DNA of 5,960 nucleotides from assembly GCA_018812385.1 (NCBI GenBank), contig JAHJDU010000217.1:1-5960 (forward strand), in the 5' to 3' direction. Positions within the stretch are counted from its first letter, which is position 1; each line of letters starts with the position of its first letter. Positions 5,897 through 5,960 of this stretch are shown here, one piece after another. This DNA is from Pseudomonadota bacterium (lineage in GTDB: Bacteria > Desulfobacterota > Desulfobacteria > Desulfobacterales > Desulfobacteraceae). A program made the position numbers and the translations under genes. The notes below the pieces were generated by a model. The model made no database searches, was not told the DNA's origin, and worked only from the letters and a program-made list of their open reading frames with translations.

Positions 5897-5960
5897 CATA
5901 GGGATGCTTGGTTTTGGAACAAAAAAAAAATAAATTCCTGGCTGCATTGTATGAGAAAAA

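Noticed and set aside
5951..5960. ATG at 5951 as the start of a downstream gene
   Set aside because: No Shine-Dalgarno sequence precedes it and only three codons fit in the window, so nothing supports it.
1..5960. CRISPR arrays, tRNA/rRNA genes, insertion sequences, attachment sites
   Set aside because: No repeated spaced units, no tRNA-like cloverleaf or rRNA sequence, and no transposase or terminal repeats were seen. The window is filled by one compact operon.

Overview
This window carries one complete operon for the DsrMKJOP transmembrane redox complex of a dissimilatory sulfate reducer. A small gene for an RsbRD_N-like protein precedes it, and two tandem intrinsic terminators close it. 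All real genes are on the + strand. AT-rich DNA, the long-form (335 aa) DsrM, the order M-K-J-O-P and the absence of adjacent dsrAB/dsrC or sulfur-oxidation genes fit a mesophilic Desulfobacteraceae-type deltaproteobacterium, such as the Desulfobacter/Desulfobacula group. That placement is inferred from general character, not from a search.

Layout. Positions 1-161 are a non-coding leader with a good sigma-70-like promoter (TTGACA, 17-bp spacer, TATATC; 74-102). Positions 162-677 encode the RsbRD_N-like protein. The 54-base gap to dsrM holds a 12-bp-arm inverted repeat (679-709) with no T-tract, followed by a strong ribosome binding site. Then come dsrM (732-1739), dsrK (1743-3428), dsrJ (3421-3816), dsrO (3813-4637) and dsrP (4649-5806). 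Their junctions are +3, -8, -4 and +11 bases, so they are almost certainly co-transcribed and translationally coupled. Positions 5807-5896 hold two consecutive terminator hairpins. No gene is visible from 5897 to the end.

How the genes work together. DsrP (NrfD-type, about ten membrane helices) and DsrM (NarI-type, predicted di-heme b) are the membrane modules. DsrO (Tat-exported ferredoxin) and DsrJ (membrane-anchored triheme cytochrome c) face the periplasm. DsrK (HdrD-like) faces the cytoplasm on DsrM. The established view is that the complex links the menaquinone pool, and possibly periplasmic electrons, to cytoplasmic reduction of the DsrC trisulfide made by DsrAB. DsrAB and DsrC are not in this window.

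No wholly undescribed system is evident. The points most worth following are the RsbRD_N-like protein placed first in a respiratory operon, a cysteine pattern in DsrO that implies precise loss of one of four [4Fe-4S] clusters, the CxxD variant in the DsrK catalytic-cluster motif, the intergenic hairpin before dsrM, the dsrJ ribosome binding site written inside the codons for the acidic DsrK tail, and the tandem terminators.
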